Part shown: positions 1 to 8,610 of the stretch, in pieces | Position numbering within the stretch: position 1 is the first letter of the stretch | How the letters are laid out: each line of letters starts with the position of its first letter | NCBI RefSeq assembly: GCF_014651715.1 | Contig: NZ_BMXK01000002.1 | Coordinates: 62,001 to 126,000 of the forward strand | Reading direction: 5' to 3' | From: Zhihengliuella salsuginis | GTDB taxonomy: Bacteria > Actinomycetota > Actinomycetes > Actinomycetales > Micrococcaceae | Length of the DNA: 64,000 nucleotides | Made by a program: the position numbers and the translations under genes | Notes under the pieces: model-generated | What the model saw: the letters and a program-made list of their open reading frames with translations, nothing else | What the model was told of the DNA's origin: nothing | The model's database searches: none

Positions 1-1674
1 AAGGAGGCGGCGCAGCGGGCCCTGGCCCGCGCCGCCCAGCCGCCCGCGGCCGTCAAGCGGCACACCGCCGAACTGCTGGCCAAGCGGTGGCAGCAGACGA
101 AGCGCCAGGTCAAATCGCTGCATGAGCGGATCTTCTACCGTCCGCTGCTGGCGACGGCCGCCAACCTCAGCACCGACGACGTCAAGCTGAGCCCGGAGGC
201 CGCGCAGGCGCGGCTCGCCGCGCTCGGCTACCTCGACCCGCAGGGCGCGATGCGCCACATCGAGGCCCTCACGGCCGGGGTGAGCCGCCGTGCGTCCCTG
301 CAGCGCCAGCTCCTGCCGGTCCTCCTCGGGTGGATCGCGGAGGGCGTCAGCCCGGACGCCGGTCTCCTCGGATTCCGCCGCATCAGCGAGCGGCTGGGGG
401 AGAGCCCCTGGTATCTGGGCCTGCTGCGGGATTCCAACGCGGCGGCGGAGCGTCTCTGCCGCATCCTGTCGTCGTCGCGCCTGCTGACCGACTGGCTGGA
501 GGTCTCGCCCGAATCGGTGGCCTGGCTCGGCAGCGACGACGAGCTCAAGCCCCTGCGGTCCGAGCAGTTGCTGCGCGAGAACTCGGCGAAGCTCAGACGC
601 CACAACAATTCCGAGTCGGGCATGCGGCTGATCCGCATCAACCGACGCCGCGAGATGCTCCGGACCGCGCTGGCCGAGGGGGCCGGGCTGATCGACGTCG
701 ACGAGGTGGGCCTGTCGCTCTCCAACGCCGACGGGGCCTGCGTCCAGGCCGCCCTGACCGTCGCCGAGCAGGAGGTCGAGGACGAGAGCGAACTGCTGAC
801 CGACCTGGTCGTGATCGCCATGGGCCGCCAGGGCGGCCAGGAGATCAGCTACGGCTCCGACGCGGACGTCATGTACGTCCACCGCCCCCGCGAGGGGGCC
901 GACGCGCAGGTGGCCCAGGAACAGGCCGCGCGGATCGCCACCCGCATCAGCCAGCTCCTGACCGCACCGCTGAGGCCCGCCGTGCCGGCCGAGATCAAGC
1001 TGACCGTCGACGCGGCCCTCCGGCCGGAGGGGAAACAGGGAGCCCTGGCGCGGTCGCTGGACTCCTATCGCGAGTACTACCGGAAATGGGCGGTGACGTG
1101 GGAGCGTCAGGCCCTGCTGCGGGCCCGGCCCATGGCCGGCGAGGCGGCGGTTGCCGCCGCCTTCATGGAGGTCGTCGACGAGGTGCGCTACGGCACGGGT
1201 CTCAGCGATGACGACCGGCGCGAGATCCGCCGGATCAAGGCGCGCGTCGAGGCCGAGCGACTTCCGCGCGGCGCGGATCCCGCCCTGCACGTCAAGCTCG
1301 GACGAGGCGGCCTCAGCGACGTCGAATGGCTTGTCCAGATCATCCAGATGGAGCACGCGCAGTCGCATCCGGTGCTGAAGACGCAGTCGACGCGGCAGGC
1401 GCTCCGGGCCATCGCAGCGGAGGGCATTCTGGCCGGGGAGGACGTCCAGCTGCTGGACAGTGCATGGACGCTCGCAACACGCGTCCGCAGCGCCACGCTC
1501 ATCGCCACGGGCCGGCCCTCCGACGTCCTGCCGCGCAGCTGGCAGGATCTCGAGGCGGTGGCCCGGTGGTGCGGCTACGAGCAGGGTGGCGGCGGCCACC
1601 TGGAGGAGGACTACCGCAGGGCGACGCGTTTGGCCCGGCAGGTTTTCGAGCGCCATTTCTACGGATTCAATTAA
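1..1674 (+). CDS. glnE: Glutamine synthetase adenylyltransferase/adenylyl-removing enzyme, C-terminal part
   Basis: The frame is open from base 1, so the gene starts before the window; 557 C-terminal residues of a protein usually near 1,000 aa are visible. GlnE attaches AMP to, and removes it from, a tyrosine of glutamine synthetase and so adjusts nitrogen assimilation. The second nucleotidyltransferase domain is recognisable by the G-G-x-E-x5-SDxD pattern around base 830-870 (GGQEISYGSDADV), followed by the helical C-terminal domain. Its substrate enzyme GlnA is encoded 2.2 kb away on the other strand and has the target tyrosine. It stops with TAA; no clear terminator follows. Confidence 0.95.
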   Translation, partial: KEAAQRALARAAQPPAAVKRHTAELLAKRWQQTKRQVKSLHERIFYRPLLATAANLSTDDVKLSPEAAQARLAALGYLDPQGAMRHIEALTAGVSRRASLQRQLLPVLLGWIAEGVSPDAGLLGFRRISERLGESPWYLGLLRDSNAAAERLCRILSSSRLLTDWLEVSPESVAWLGSDDELKPLRSEQLLRENSAKLRRHNNSESGMRLIRINRRREMLRTALAEGAGLIDVDEVGLSLSNADGACVQAALTVAEQEVEDESELLTDLVVIAMGRQGGQEISYGSDADVMYVHRPREGADAQVAQEQAARIATRISQLLTAPLRPAVPAEIKLTVDAALRPEGKQGALARSLDSYREYYRKWAVTWERQALLRARPMAGEAAVAAAFMEVVDEVRYGTGLSDDDRREIRRIKARVEAERLPRGADPALHVKLGRGGLSDVEWLVQIIQMEHAQSHPVLKTQSTRQALRAIAAEGILAGEDVQLLDSAWTLATRVRSATLIATGRPSDVLPRSWQDLEAVARWCGYEQGGGGHLEEDYRRATRLARQVFERHFYGFN

Positions 1675-1846
1675 TACACCCACGCGTCGCAGACAGTCTC
1701 CGTGTGGCATAAAACACATAATAGCCAAAGAGTCTGCAAGGGTTGTTGAGAATTGGCTATGGTAGATCCGTTATGCCCTCAGCCCACCGAAAGTGGAAGG
1801 ACCTGTGGCCGGCGAACGCTGAGAGCAAATCCGGCCATATCGACTT
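1675..1846 (+). promoter_or_regulatory. Leader of the BCCT gene with nested inverted repeats
   Basis: This 172-bp gap is AT-richer than its surroundings. It holds a perfect 8-bp inverted repeat ATAGCCAA (1721-1728) / TTGGCTAT (1753-1760), then CTCAGC (1778-1783) pairing with GCTGAG (1818-1823) around a small hairpin CCAC/GTGG (1784-1796), then TGGCCGG (1806-1812) / CCGGCCA (1831-1837). No Shine-Dalgarno sequence precedes the ATG at 1847. The first repeat could be an operator and the rest a folded leader; no known riboswitch class was recognised. Confidence 0.4.
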
Positions 1847-3652
1847 ATGAGCACACCTGAATCAACGCGAGACCTACTTCAAGCACTCCACAAAATCACC
1901 AAGCGCAAGCAGCGCCCACCGCGCGAAAAGGGCCTCGACAAGCTGATCTTCGGCATCGCCGGCGTTCTGGCGGTCGCCTTCGTCACCTGGGGTTTCGTTT
2001 CCCCTACTGGCCTGAGCAACGTTGCGGGCGTCATGTTGAACGGGACGATCAGCAACTTCGGTTGGCTTTTCATCGTCGCCGCGTCGTTCTTCCTGATATT
2101 CGTGATCGTCGTCGCAGCGAGCAAGTTCGGCACAATCAGACTCGGCAAGGACGATGAGGTTCCGGAATTCCGGACCTCCTCCTGGATCGCGATGATGTTC
2201 GCCTCCGGCATGGGTATCGGCCTGGTGTTCTACGGCGTGGCCGAGCCCCTCTGGTACTACATGGCGCCGCCGCCCCGAACAGTCGATGCACAGACCTCCG
2301 AGGCGATGCTGACGGCCATGGGCACCACGATGTTCCACTGGGGCCTGTACCCGTGGGCCATGTATGCGATTGTCGGCCTCGGCCTGGCGTACGGCACCTT
2401 CCGCCTCGGCCGCAGCCAGTTGTTCTCCTCGATGTTCGTGCCCCTCTTCGGCCAGAAGGCCGTCAACGGCATCGGCGGCAAGATCATCAACATCCTCGCG
2501 ATTCTCGCGACGCTCTTCGGATCTGCCTGCTCGCTCGGCCTCGGAGCCATCCAGATCGGCGGCGGCATCCAGTCGGTCGGACTCATGGAGTCCATCGGAA
2601 CGTCGACGCTGGTCGTCATCATCGCGGTCCTCACGGCGGGCTTCGTCGCCTCGGCGGCTTCCGGCATCGCCAAGGGCATCCAGGCGCTGTCCAACATCAA
2701 CATGGTCCTGGCGATCCTGCTGGCCGCGCTCGTCTTCATCGGCGGCCCGACGCTGTTCATCCTGAACGTCCTGCCGAACGCGCTGGGCTCCTTCATCGCC
2801 GACCTGCCGACCATGGCTTCGCGGACTGCCGCCTCCGGTGGCGAGGAACTCGAAGCCTGGATGTCGTCCTGGACGATCTTCTACTGGGCCTGGTGGGTCT
2901 CGTGGACCCCGTTCGTCGGCCTCTTCATCGCCCGCATCTCCCGCGGCCGCACCATCCGCCAGTTCGTCACGGGCGTTCTCGTGGTCCCGACGGTCATCTC
3001 CCTCATCTGGTTCTCGATCATGGGCGGCGGAGCCATCGGGATCCAGCAGCGCGCCGAGCAGTCCGGCGGGGTCATCGAACCCATCGTCAACATGGTCGAG
3101 GGTGCGCCGGACCTCAACTTCGACACCGCGCTGTTCGATTTCATGCTGCATCTCCAGGTTCCGACGTGGCTGTCGGTGACCATGATGATCATCGCGGTGG
3201 TGCTGATCGGCATCTTCTTCATCACGAGCGCCGACTCGGCGTCGATCGTGATGGGCACCCTGTCTGAGAACGGCTCGACCGAGCCGAGCCGCCGGACCGT
3301 GATCTTCTGGGGCATCGCCGTGGGAGCCGTGGCCGCGGCCATGCTCCTGGCCGGGGGCGACGACCCGGCCGCGGCATTGACCGGCTTGAAGAACATCACG
3401 ATCGTCTCGGCTCTGCCGTTCCTGATCGTGATGCTGCTGCTCTGCGTCTCGCTCTGGAAGGATCTGTCGCAGGATGCGGTGGTCCTGCAGGGGCAGCTGG
3501 CGCGCCAGGTCCTCGCGGACACGGTCGCCACGGCCGTGGACCGCTACGACGGCGAGCCGTTCGAGATCCACACGCTGGAGGCCAACACCGACGAGCAGGA
3601 AGCAGTTTCCGGCTCGGACGGCTCCTCGTCCGAGAGCATCAGGAACTCCTAG
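1847..3652 (+). CDS. BCCT family transporter (betaine/choline/carnitine type)
   Basis: A 601-aa inner-membrane secondary transporter with about 12 hydrophobic segments. The BCCT glycine stretch GMGIG (about residues 121-125, followed by a VAEPLWYY-type segment) and the tryptophan-rich signature around FYWAWWVSWTPF (about 345) are intact. GMGIG matches BetP-type Na+-coupled glycine betaine carriers rather than carnitine exchangers; this is inference from the family. The protein ends in a polar, Ser/Glu-rich tail of about 60 residues, which in BetP-like proteins can sense osmotic state. It is likely monocistronic: the leader has inverted repeats and a strong terminator follows at 3671-3716. The exact osmolyte cannot be read from the sequence. 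Confidence 0.92.
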   Translation: MSTPESTRDLLQALHKITKRKQRPPREKGLDKLIFGIAGVLAVAFVTWGFVSPTGLSNVAGVMLNGTISNFGWLFIVAASFFLIFVIVVAASKFGTIRLGKDDEVPEFRTSSWIAMMFASGMGIGLVFYGVAEPLWYYMAPPPRTVDAQTSEAMLTAMGTTMFHWGLYPWAMYAIVGLGLAYGTFRLGRSQLFSSMFVPLFGQKAVNGIGGKIINILAILATLFGSACSLGLGAIQIGGGIQSVGLMESIGTSTLVVIIAVLTAGFVASAASGIAKGIQALSNINMVLAILLAALVFIGGPTLFILNVLPNALGSFIADLPTMASRTAASGGEELEAWMSSWTIFYWAWWVSWTPFVGLFIARISRGRTIRQFVTGVLVVPTVISLIWFSIMGGGAIGIQQRAEQSGGVIEPIVNMVEGAPDLNFDTALFDFMLHLQVPTWLSVTMMIIAVVLIGIFFITSADSASIVMGTLSENGSTEPSRRTVIFWGIAVGAVAAAMLLAGGDDPAAALTGLKNITIVSALPFLIVMLLLCVSLWKDLSQDAVVLQGQLARQVLADTVATAVDRYDGEPFEIHTLEANTDEQEAVSGSDGSSSESIRNS

Positions 3653-3670
3653 GCTCCCGAGCCGCCGTCA

Positions 3671-3716
3671 GCCGGTGGCCTCCTCCCCAGCACAGGGGAG
3701 GAGGCCACCGGCTTTT
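3671..3716 (+). terminator. Rho-independent terminator after the BCCT gene
   Basis: A perfect 18-bp stem (3671-3688 with 3695-3712) closes a 6-nt loop and is followed by TTTT, 18 nt past the stop codon. Confidence 0.85.
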
Positions 3717-3817
3717 CGCGTCACTGGCCGGCCGCACGCTGCGTGCGCGCGTCCTCCGGGTCGCGCCACCGGCGGAGTGCGGCGACGCCCGGCCCGGGCA
3801 GGGCCGTTGCCGGGGAG

Positions 3818-3869
3818 AACGACGGCGGGGTGCCGCCCTGGTCTCCCAGGGCGGCACCCCGCCGTCGTT
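3818..3869 (-). terminator. Terminator hairpin downstream of glnA
   Basis: A perfect 24-bp stem (3818-3841 with 3846-3869) with a 4-nt loop lies just after the glnA stop on the minus strand. The T-tract is weak (GTTCTCC). Confidence 0.7.
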
Positions 3870-3883
3870 GCTGTCTGAAGAAC

Positions 3884-5308
3884 TTAGACGCCGTAGTAGA
3901 GCTCGAACTCATACGGGTTCGGGCGCAGCGACAGCGGCTTGATCTCGAACTCGCGCTTGTACTCGATCCACGTGTTGATCAGGTCCTCGGTGAACACGTC
4001 ACCGGCGAGCAGAAACTCGAAGTCCTCCTCGAGGGCGTCCAGCGCCTCCTCCAGCGAAGCGGGGGCGATCTGGATGCCGGCGGCCTCTTCGGCCGGCAGC
4101 TCGTAGAGGTCCTTGTCGATCGGCGCGGCCGGCTCGATGCGGTTCTTGATGCCGTCCAGGCCGGCCAGCAGCTGCGCGGCGAAGGCCAGGTACGGGTTGG
4201 AGGAGGCATCGGGGGCGCGGAACTCGATGCGCTTGGCCTTCGGGTTCGAACCGGTGATCGGGATGCGGATGCCGGCGGAGCGGTTGCCCTGCGAGTACAC
4301 CATGTTCACCGGGGCCTCGTAGCCCTTGACCAGTCGCTTGTACGAGTTCACCGTCGGGTTGGTGAACGCCAGGACGGCCGACGCGTGCTTGAGCAGGCCG
4401 CCGATGTACCAGCGGGCCACATCGGAGAGGCCGGCGTAGCCCTTCTCGTCGTAGAACAGCGGGACGCCGTCGGACCACAGCGACTGGTGGCAGTGCATGC
4501 CGGAGCCGTTGTCGCCGAAGATCGGCTTGGGCATGAACGTGGCCGACTTGCCGAAGGCGTCGGCGACGTTCTTGACGATGTACTTGAACTTCAGGATGTC
4601 GTCGGCCGAGTGGGTCAGCGTGTTGAACTTGTAGTTGATCTCCGCCTGGCCGGCGGCACCGACCTCGTGGTGGGAGCGCTCGACCTCGAGGCCGGCGGCG
4701 TCCAGCTCGACGCAGATGGCATCGCGCAGGTCGGCCTGCTTGTCGGTCGGGGAGACCGGGAAGTAGCCGCCCTTGACGGGGGTCTTGTAGCCCTGGTTTC
4801 CGCCGGCCTCGGCGCGGCCGGTGTTCCACGGCGCCTCGTCGGAGTCGACCTTGTAGAAGGAGCCCTCCGGCTTGGACTCGTACTGGACGTTCTCGAAGAT
4901 GAAGAACTCTGCCTCGGGGGCGAAGAATGCGGTGTCGGCGATGCCGGTCGAGGCGAGGTAGGCCTCGGCGCGCTCGGCCACGCCGCGCGGATCGCGGTGG
5001 TACGGCTCGCCGGTGCGCGGGTTGATGATGGAGAAGTTCATCGCCAGCGTCTTCTCGACGCGGAAGGGGTCGACGAAGGCGGTGCTCACGTCGGGGATCA
5101 GCTGCATGTCCGAGTCGGCGATGCCCTGGAAGCCGCGGATGGAGGAACCATCGAACAGCTGGCCGTTGACGAAGAAGTCCGCATCGACCGTCTTGGCAGG
5201 GACGTTGAAGTGCTGCTGCACACCCGGCAGGTCGGTGAATCGGATGTCGACGAATTTCACTTCTTCGTCGGCAATGAACTTGAGGACTTCGTCTGGATTC
5301 TTGAACAT
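3884..5308 (-). CDS. glnA: Type I glutamine synthetase
   Basis: At 474 aa this is the length of bacterial GSI-beta enzymes, cytosolic dodecamers that make glutamine from glutamate, ammonia and ATP. The N-terminal beta-grasp domain contains DGSSIRGF, the catalytic domain contains [10 protein letters not shown] (about residue 265-275), and the segment [11 protein letters not shown] holds Tyr402, the expected adenylylation site for GlnE. Start: ATG at 5306-5308 with AAGGAG about 10 nt upstream. The gene stands alone, with its own upstream region (5309-5500) and a long hairpin behind it. Together with glnE at the window edge it forms the usual actinobacterial nitrogen-assimilation pair. Confidence 0.97.
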   Translation of the reverse strand: MFKNPDEVLKFIADEEVKFVDIRFTDLPGVQQHFNVPAKTVDADFFVNGQLFDGSSIRGFQGIADSDMQLIPDVSTAFVDPFRVEKTLAMNFSIINPRTGEPYHRDPRGVAERAEAYLASTGIADTAFFAPEAEFFIFENVQYESKPEGSFYKVDSDEAPWNTGRAEAGGNQGYKTPVKGGYFPVSPTDKQADLRDAICVELDAAGLEVERSHHEVGAAGQAEINYKFNTLTHSADDILKFKYIVKNVADAFGKSATFMPKPIFGDNGSGMHCHQSLWSDGVPLFYDEKGYAGLSDVARWYIGGLLKHASAVLAFTNPTVNSYKRLVKGYEAPVNMVYSQGNRSAGIRIPITGSNPKAKRIEFRAPDASSNPYLAFAAQLLAGLDGIKNRIEPAAPIDKDLYELPAEEAAGIQIAPASLEEALDALEEDFEFLLAGDVFTEDLINTWIEYKREFEIKPLSLRPNPYEFELYYGV

Positions 5309-5503
5309 CTAGAACTGCTCCTTGGTGTGCATTCAACGTCGGCAAGCGAGGCCCGACGTCTCGGATGTTTTGTCCCCGAGATTAGTAGCAACCCTAACTA
5401 TTCGGCGTTACCCGCTGGTGACGCAATTGTTTCCGGGGTGTTACGCGGCCCCGGAAGGCCGGTGATTCCGGGCCTCGTGCGGCGTCAACCCAGCCGGGCG
5501 CGG

Positions 5504-5509
5504 TAGTCT
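5504..5509 (+). promoter_or_regulatory. -10 box TAGTCT, leaderless start of the RDD gene
   Basis: TAGTCT ends 7 nt before GTG 5517, so transcription should start at or next to the start codon; no Shine-Dalgarno is present. Confidence 0.6.
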
Positions 5510-5516
5510 GGAAAGC

Positions 5517-5954
5517 GTGGAAAGAAGAGACTTGGGTTCGTGGCTCGAAGGCCCGCCGCAACTGCACGCAGACGAATGGCCCGGCAAGACTTTGGGGCGC
5601 CCGGAGTCCGGGCCGGGCAGCATCGCGAGGATCGGCACCCGACTGGTGGCGATCTGCATCGACTGGGGACTGTCGATGCTGGTCTCGTTCATCTTCTTCG
5701 ATGGCGACGCCTTCGCGAACCTGACCGTCTTCGCGGCCTCGACGCTGCTCTTCGTCAGCGTCACGGGCCACACGGTGGGACACCGCGTCATGGGTATGCA
5801 GGTCCAGCGGCTCGACGGCTCGGCGGTCCGCCCGCTGGACGGGGTCCTGAGGACGCTGCTCATGTGCCTGGTCGTCCCTGCGTTCATCTCCGACAAGGAT
5901 CAGCGTGGATTGCACGACCGGATCCGCGGGACCATCCTGGTGCGGACGCGCTAG
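5517..5954 (+). CDS. RDD family membrane protein
   Basis: A 145-aa protein with an RDD domain: an Arg and an Asp in the first hydrophobic helix (RIGTRLVAICIDWG, about residues 37-50), a second hydrophobic helix, a GHTVGHRVMGMQV turn, and the closing DQRGLHDRI motif. RDD proteins are small integral membrane proteins of mostly unknown role; some have been linked to ion transport. The same gene sits beside glnA and DUF4191 in other actinobacteria. The GTG start is chosen because TAGTCT lies 7 nt upstream. A bidirectional terminator separates it from the convergent DUF4191 gene. Confidence 0.88.
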   Translation: MERRDLGSWLEGPPQLHADEWPGKTLGRPESGPGSIARIGTRLVAICIDWGLSMLVSFIFFDGDAFANLTVFAASTLLFVSVTGHTVGHRVMGMQVQRLDGSAVRPLDGVLRTLLMCLVVPAFISDKDQRGLHDRIRGTILVRTR

Positions 5955-5980
5955 CGACCTCCTGGCAGACTGGCAGAACA

Positions 5981-6013
5981 AAAGGGGGCCTTCCGCAATG
6001 GAAGGCCCCCTTT
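5981..6013. terminator. Bidirectional terminator between RDD and DUF4191 genes
   Basis: A 14-bp stem (5981-5994 with 6000-6013) has A-runs on its left and T-runs on its right, so it can stop transcription from both sides. Confidence 0.85.
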
Positions 6014-6041
6014 CTGATCTCCGGAGACGGGCGGGCGTCCG

Positions 6042-6800
6042 CTACCGGCCGCGACTGGAGCGGCGGTCCGGGCGGGCCCGCATCGGGTCGATGCCCTTGG
6101 GGACCGGGAGCTTCCCGGTGCCCAAAGCGTTCAGCCGGCGGTCGACGGCGTGGACCTCGGTCTTGTTGAGCTTCTTCGGAAGCTTCTTCATCTTCTTGGC
6201 CACGTCGCCGAGCTTCGTCTGCCCCTCGCCGGAGCCGGCGTTGATGACGTGGATCGGGACGTTGGGAAGCACGCGCGACATGCGTCGACGCTCACCGTCG
6301 ACCAGCGTCTTGACACGACCCGTCGGACCTTCGGTCACGAGGACGACGCCGGCCCGGCCGATGGCCATGAACACCAGATCCTGGGTTCGCGGGCTGACGG
6401 CGATCGGCTCTTCCTTGATGTTCCAGCCGCGCTTGAGAACGCTCATGGCGGCACCGGCGGCGCCTTGACGGCCCTCGATCTGGGCGAAGGCCGCGGTCTC
6501 CGCCTTGCGGGAGAGTACGATCACGGCCAGCAGCAGGCCGATCGGGATGGAGATCAGGAGCAGGGTGACCCAGTTGTTGATCAACAGGCCCACGACGAGC
6601 CCCACGGCGACGACGCCGAGGAATACGAGGGCCATCCACCAGACGACGCTCGGGTCGTAGCGGCGGGTCATCTTGAACACCTGGGCGATTTGCTTCAGGC
6701 GCCCGGGTTCCTTGTTTGCCTTCTCTTCCTTGGGCTTGCGTTTGAAGAGGCCGCGCTTCTGCGGCTCCTGTGCGGATGCGCTGTTGGAGGTGTTGGCCAT
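6042..6800 (-). CDS. DUF4191 family membrane protein
   Basis: A 252-aa protein with a basic N-terminal stretch, then two closely spaced transmembrane helices (about residues 50-95) and a long, basic cytosolic C-terminal part ending in Arg/Ser-rich sequence. This architecture and its place directly after lipA match DUF4191, a conserved actinobacterial family without an assigned function. It starts 12 nt after the lipA stop, so it is most likely the third gene of a lipB-lipA-DUF4191 transcript. The convergent RDD gene is separated by a two-way terminator. Confidence 0.88.
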   Translation of the reverse strand: MANTSNSASAQEPQKRGLFKRKPKEEKANKEPGRLKQIAQVFKMTRRYDPSVVWWMALVFLGVVAVGLVVGLLINNWVTLLLISIPIGLLLAVIVLSRKAETAAFAQIEGRQGAAGAAMSVLKRGWNIKEEPIAVSPRTQDLVFMAIGRAGVVLVTEGPTGRVKTLVDGERRRMSRVLPNVPIHVINAGSGEGQTKLGDVAKKMKKLPKKLNKTEVHAVDRRLNALGTGKLPVPKGIDPMRARPDRRSSRGR

Positions 6801-6812
6801 AATGGCTTAATT

Positions 6813-7748
6813 CTACGTGATCTCCCGGCCCTTCTTTGTCATCGCTTCGCGCCACAGCGTTCCGGCCCGGTACGACGAACGCACGAGCGGCCCGCTCATG
6901 ACGCCCAGGAAGCCGATTTCCTCGGCCTCCTGCTTCAACTCCACGAATTCCTGCGGCTTCACCCAGCGGTCCACCGGCAGATGACGCTCGCTGGGGCGCA
7001 GGTACTGCGTGATCGTGATCAAGTCGCAACCTGCGTCGTGGTGGTCCTGAAGCGCCTGCGAGACCTCTTCGCGCGTCTCGCCCATGCCGAGGATCAGGTT
7101 CGACTTGGTGATCATCCCGCGGTTGCGGCCGTGCGTCAGCACGTCGAGCGAACGCTCGTAGCGGAAGGCAGGGCGGATGCGCTTGAAGATGCGCGGGACG
7201 GTCTCGACGTTGTGGGCGAAGACCTCGGGGGCCGAATCGCAGATCTCGTCGAGGTAGTCCGGGTTGCCGGAGAAGTCGGGGATGAGCAGCTCGACGCCCG
7301 TGTCAGGGTTCATCCGGTGGATCTGGCGGACGGTCTCGGCGTAGAGCCACGTTCCCTCGTCCTCGAGGTCGTCGCGTGCCACGCCGGTGACGGTCGCGTA
7401 GCGCAGCTCCATCTTCTTGACGCTGGAGGCCACCTTGAACGGCTCGGCGCGGTCGACGGGCGCGGGCTTGCCCGTGTCGATCTGGCAGAAGTCGCAGCGC
7501 CGGGTGCATGCCGAGCCGCCGATGAGGAACGTCGCTTCGCGGTCCTCCCAGCACTCGAAGATGTTCGGGCAGCCCGCCTCCTGGCAGACCGTGTGGAGCC
7601 CCTCGGACTTCACGAGGTTCTTCAGCTCCAAGTACTCCGGGCCGATGTTGACCTTCGCCTTCATCCAGTCGGGTTTGCGCTCGACTGGGGTCGAGGCGTT
7701 GCGCTGCTCGATGCGGAGAAGGCGGCGGCCTTCGGGGGCCAAGGTCAT
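6813..7748 (-). CDS. lipA: Lipoyl synthase
   Basis: A 311-aa radical-SAM enzyme that inserts two sulfurs into octanoyl groups on E2 and GcvH proteins. Both cluster motifs are complete: the auxiliary-cluster cysteines Cys55, Cys60 and Cys66 ([12 protein letters not shown]) and the SAM-cluster cysteines Cys81, Cys85 and Cys88 (CTRRCDFC). The ATG overlaps the lipB stop as ATGA (7745-7748), so translation is probably coupled; GGGAG lies within the end of lipB. It acts after LipB, and the protein it modifies (E2, 10697-12478) is encoded close by. Confidence 0.97.
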   Translation of the reverse strand: MTLAPEGRRLLRIEQRNASTPVERKPDWMKAKVNIGPEYLELKNLVKSEGLHTVCQEAGCPNIFECWEDREATFLIGGSACTRRCDFCQIDTGKPAPVDRAEPFKVASSVKKMELRYATVTGVARDDLEDEGTWLYAETVRQIHRMNPDTGVELLIPDFSGNPDYLDEICDSAPEVFAHNVETVPRIFKRIRPAFRYERSLDVLTHGRNRGMITKSNLILGMGETREEVSQALQDHHDAGCDLITITQYLRPSERHLPVDRWVKPQEFVELKQEAEEIGFLGVMSGPLVRSSYRAGTLWREAMTKKGREIT

Positions 7749-8449
7749 GCGGGTACTCCCTGGGTGGTGGGTTCAGTGGAGGCGGCCTTGTGGGCCGACT
7801 CCGGAGCCAAGGCTGCGGGCAGCAGCCGCTCGAATTCTTCTTGGACGCGCTCGACGATGTCGCTCGGCTTCACGTCGCGTCCGATTTCGTCGCTGATGGT
7901 CGTGACGGACGCGTCGGTGATGCCGCACGGGATGATCCGGTTGTAGGCGGCGAGCGAGTTGGAGCAGTTGAGAGCGAAGCCGTGAAGCGTCACGCCCTTG
8001 AGCACGCGGATGCCGATTGCGGCGATCTTCCGGTCCTGGGCCCCGGCGGTCCCCAGAACCCAAACGCCTGCCCGTCCCTCGACGCGGGTGGCCTCGATGC
8101 CGTAGTCGGCGACAACCTTGATGAGGACCTCCTCGAGCCGCCACACGTAGTCCTTCACAGCACCGCGGTTCGCGAGCGGGATGATCGGGTAGGCGACGAG
8201 CTGGCCCGGTCCGTGCCAGGTGATCTTGCCTCCGCGGTCCACGTCGACGACGGGGGTCCCGTCGTGCGGCCGGTCGATCTCCTCGGTGCGCTTGCCGGCC
8301 GTGTAGACGGAGGCATGCTCCAGCAGCAGGACCTCTGGGGACCGCTCGCCGGCGAGGACTTCGGAATGGATGGTTCGTTGAAGGTCCCAGCATTCGCTGT
8401 AATCAACGAATTCGGGGTCGAGACCGAGTCGTCGGAAAGTCAGTGACAT
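7745..8449 (-). CDS. lipB: Lipoyl(octanoyl) transferase
   Basis: A 234-aa cytosolic enzyme that moves octanoyl groups from acyl carrier protein to lipoyl domains. The [12 protein letters not shown] signature spans residues 72-83, and the catalytic Lys141 (KIAAIGIR) and Cys175 (IIPCGI) are present. The ATG at 8449 is chosen over an in-frame ATG at 8572. It gives the family's usual N-terminus, avoids overlap with the divergent kinase gene, and lies 7 nt after a TACGCT -10 box. It is the first gene of the lipB-lipA-DUF4191 unit. Confidence 0.95.
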   Translation of the reverse strand: MSLTFRRLGLDPEFVDYSECWDLQRTIHSEVLAGERSPEVLLLEHASVYTAGKRTEEIDRPHDGTPVVDVDRGGKITWHGPGQLVAYPIIPLANRGAVKDYVWRLEEVLIKVVADYGIEATRVEGRAGVWVLGTAGAQDRKIAAIGIRVLKGVTLHGFALNCSNSLAAYNRIIPCGITDASVTTISDEIGRDVKPSDIVERVQEEFERLLPAALAPESAHKAASTEPTTQGVPA

Positions 8450-8456
8450 GTGCGAC

Positions 8457-8462
8457 AGCGTA
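8457..8462 (-). promoter_or_regulatory. -10 box TACGCT, leaderless start of lipB
   Basis: On the minus strand TACGCT ends 7 nt before the lipB ATG (8449). Confidence 0.55.
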
Positions 8463-8597
8463 CGCGGGGGGCGGTGACGATGCCACTCAGATAACGCCAT
8501 GGCCTGTGGATAACCTCGGAGGGGGTCAAAAAACCAGATAGAACTGTTGTATGGCGAGAAACGACCCGACACAGCCGCCCGCTCCGGCTCCGGCCGA

Positions 8598-8603
8598 TAG
8601 AGT
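8598..8603 (+). promoter_or_regulatory. -10 box TAGAGT, leaderless start of the kinase-like gene
   Basis: TAGAGT ends 7 nt before ATG 8611. It is divergent from the lipB promoter about 140 bp away. Confidence 0.5.
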
Positions 8604-8610
8604 CGGTGAG

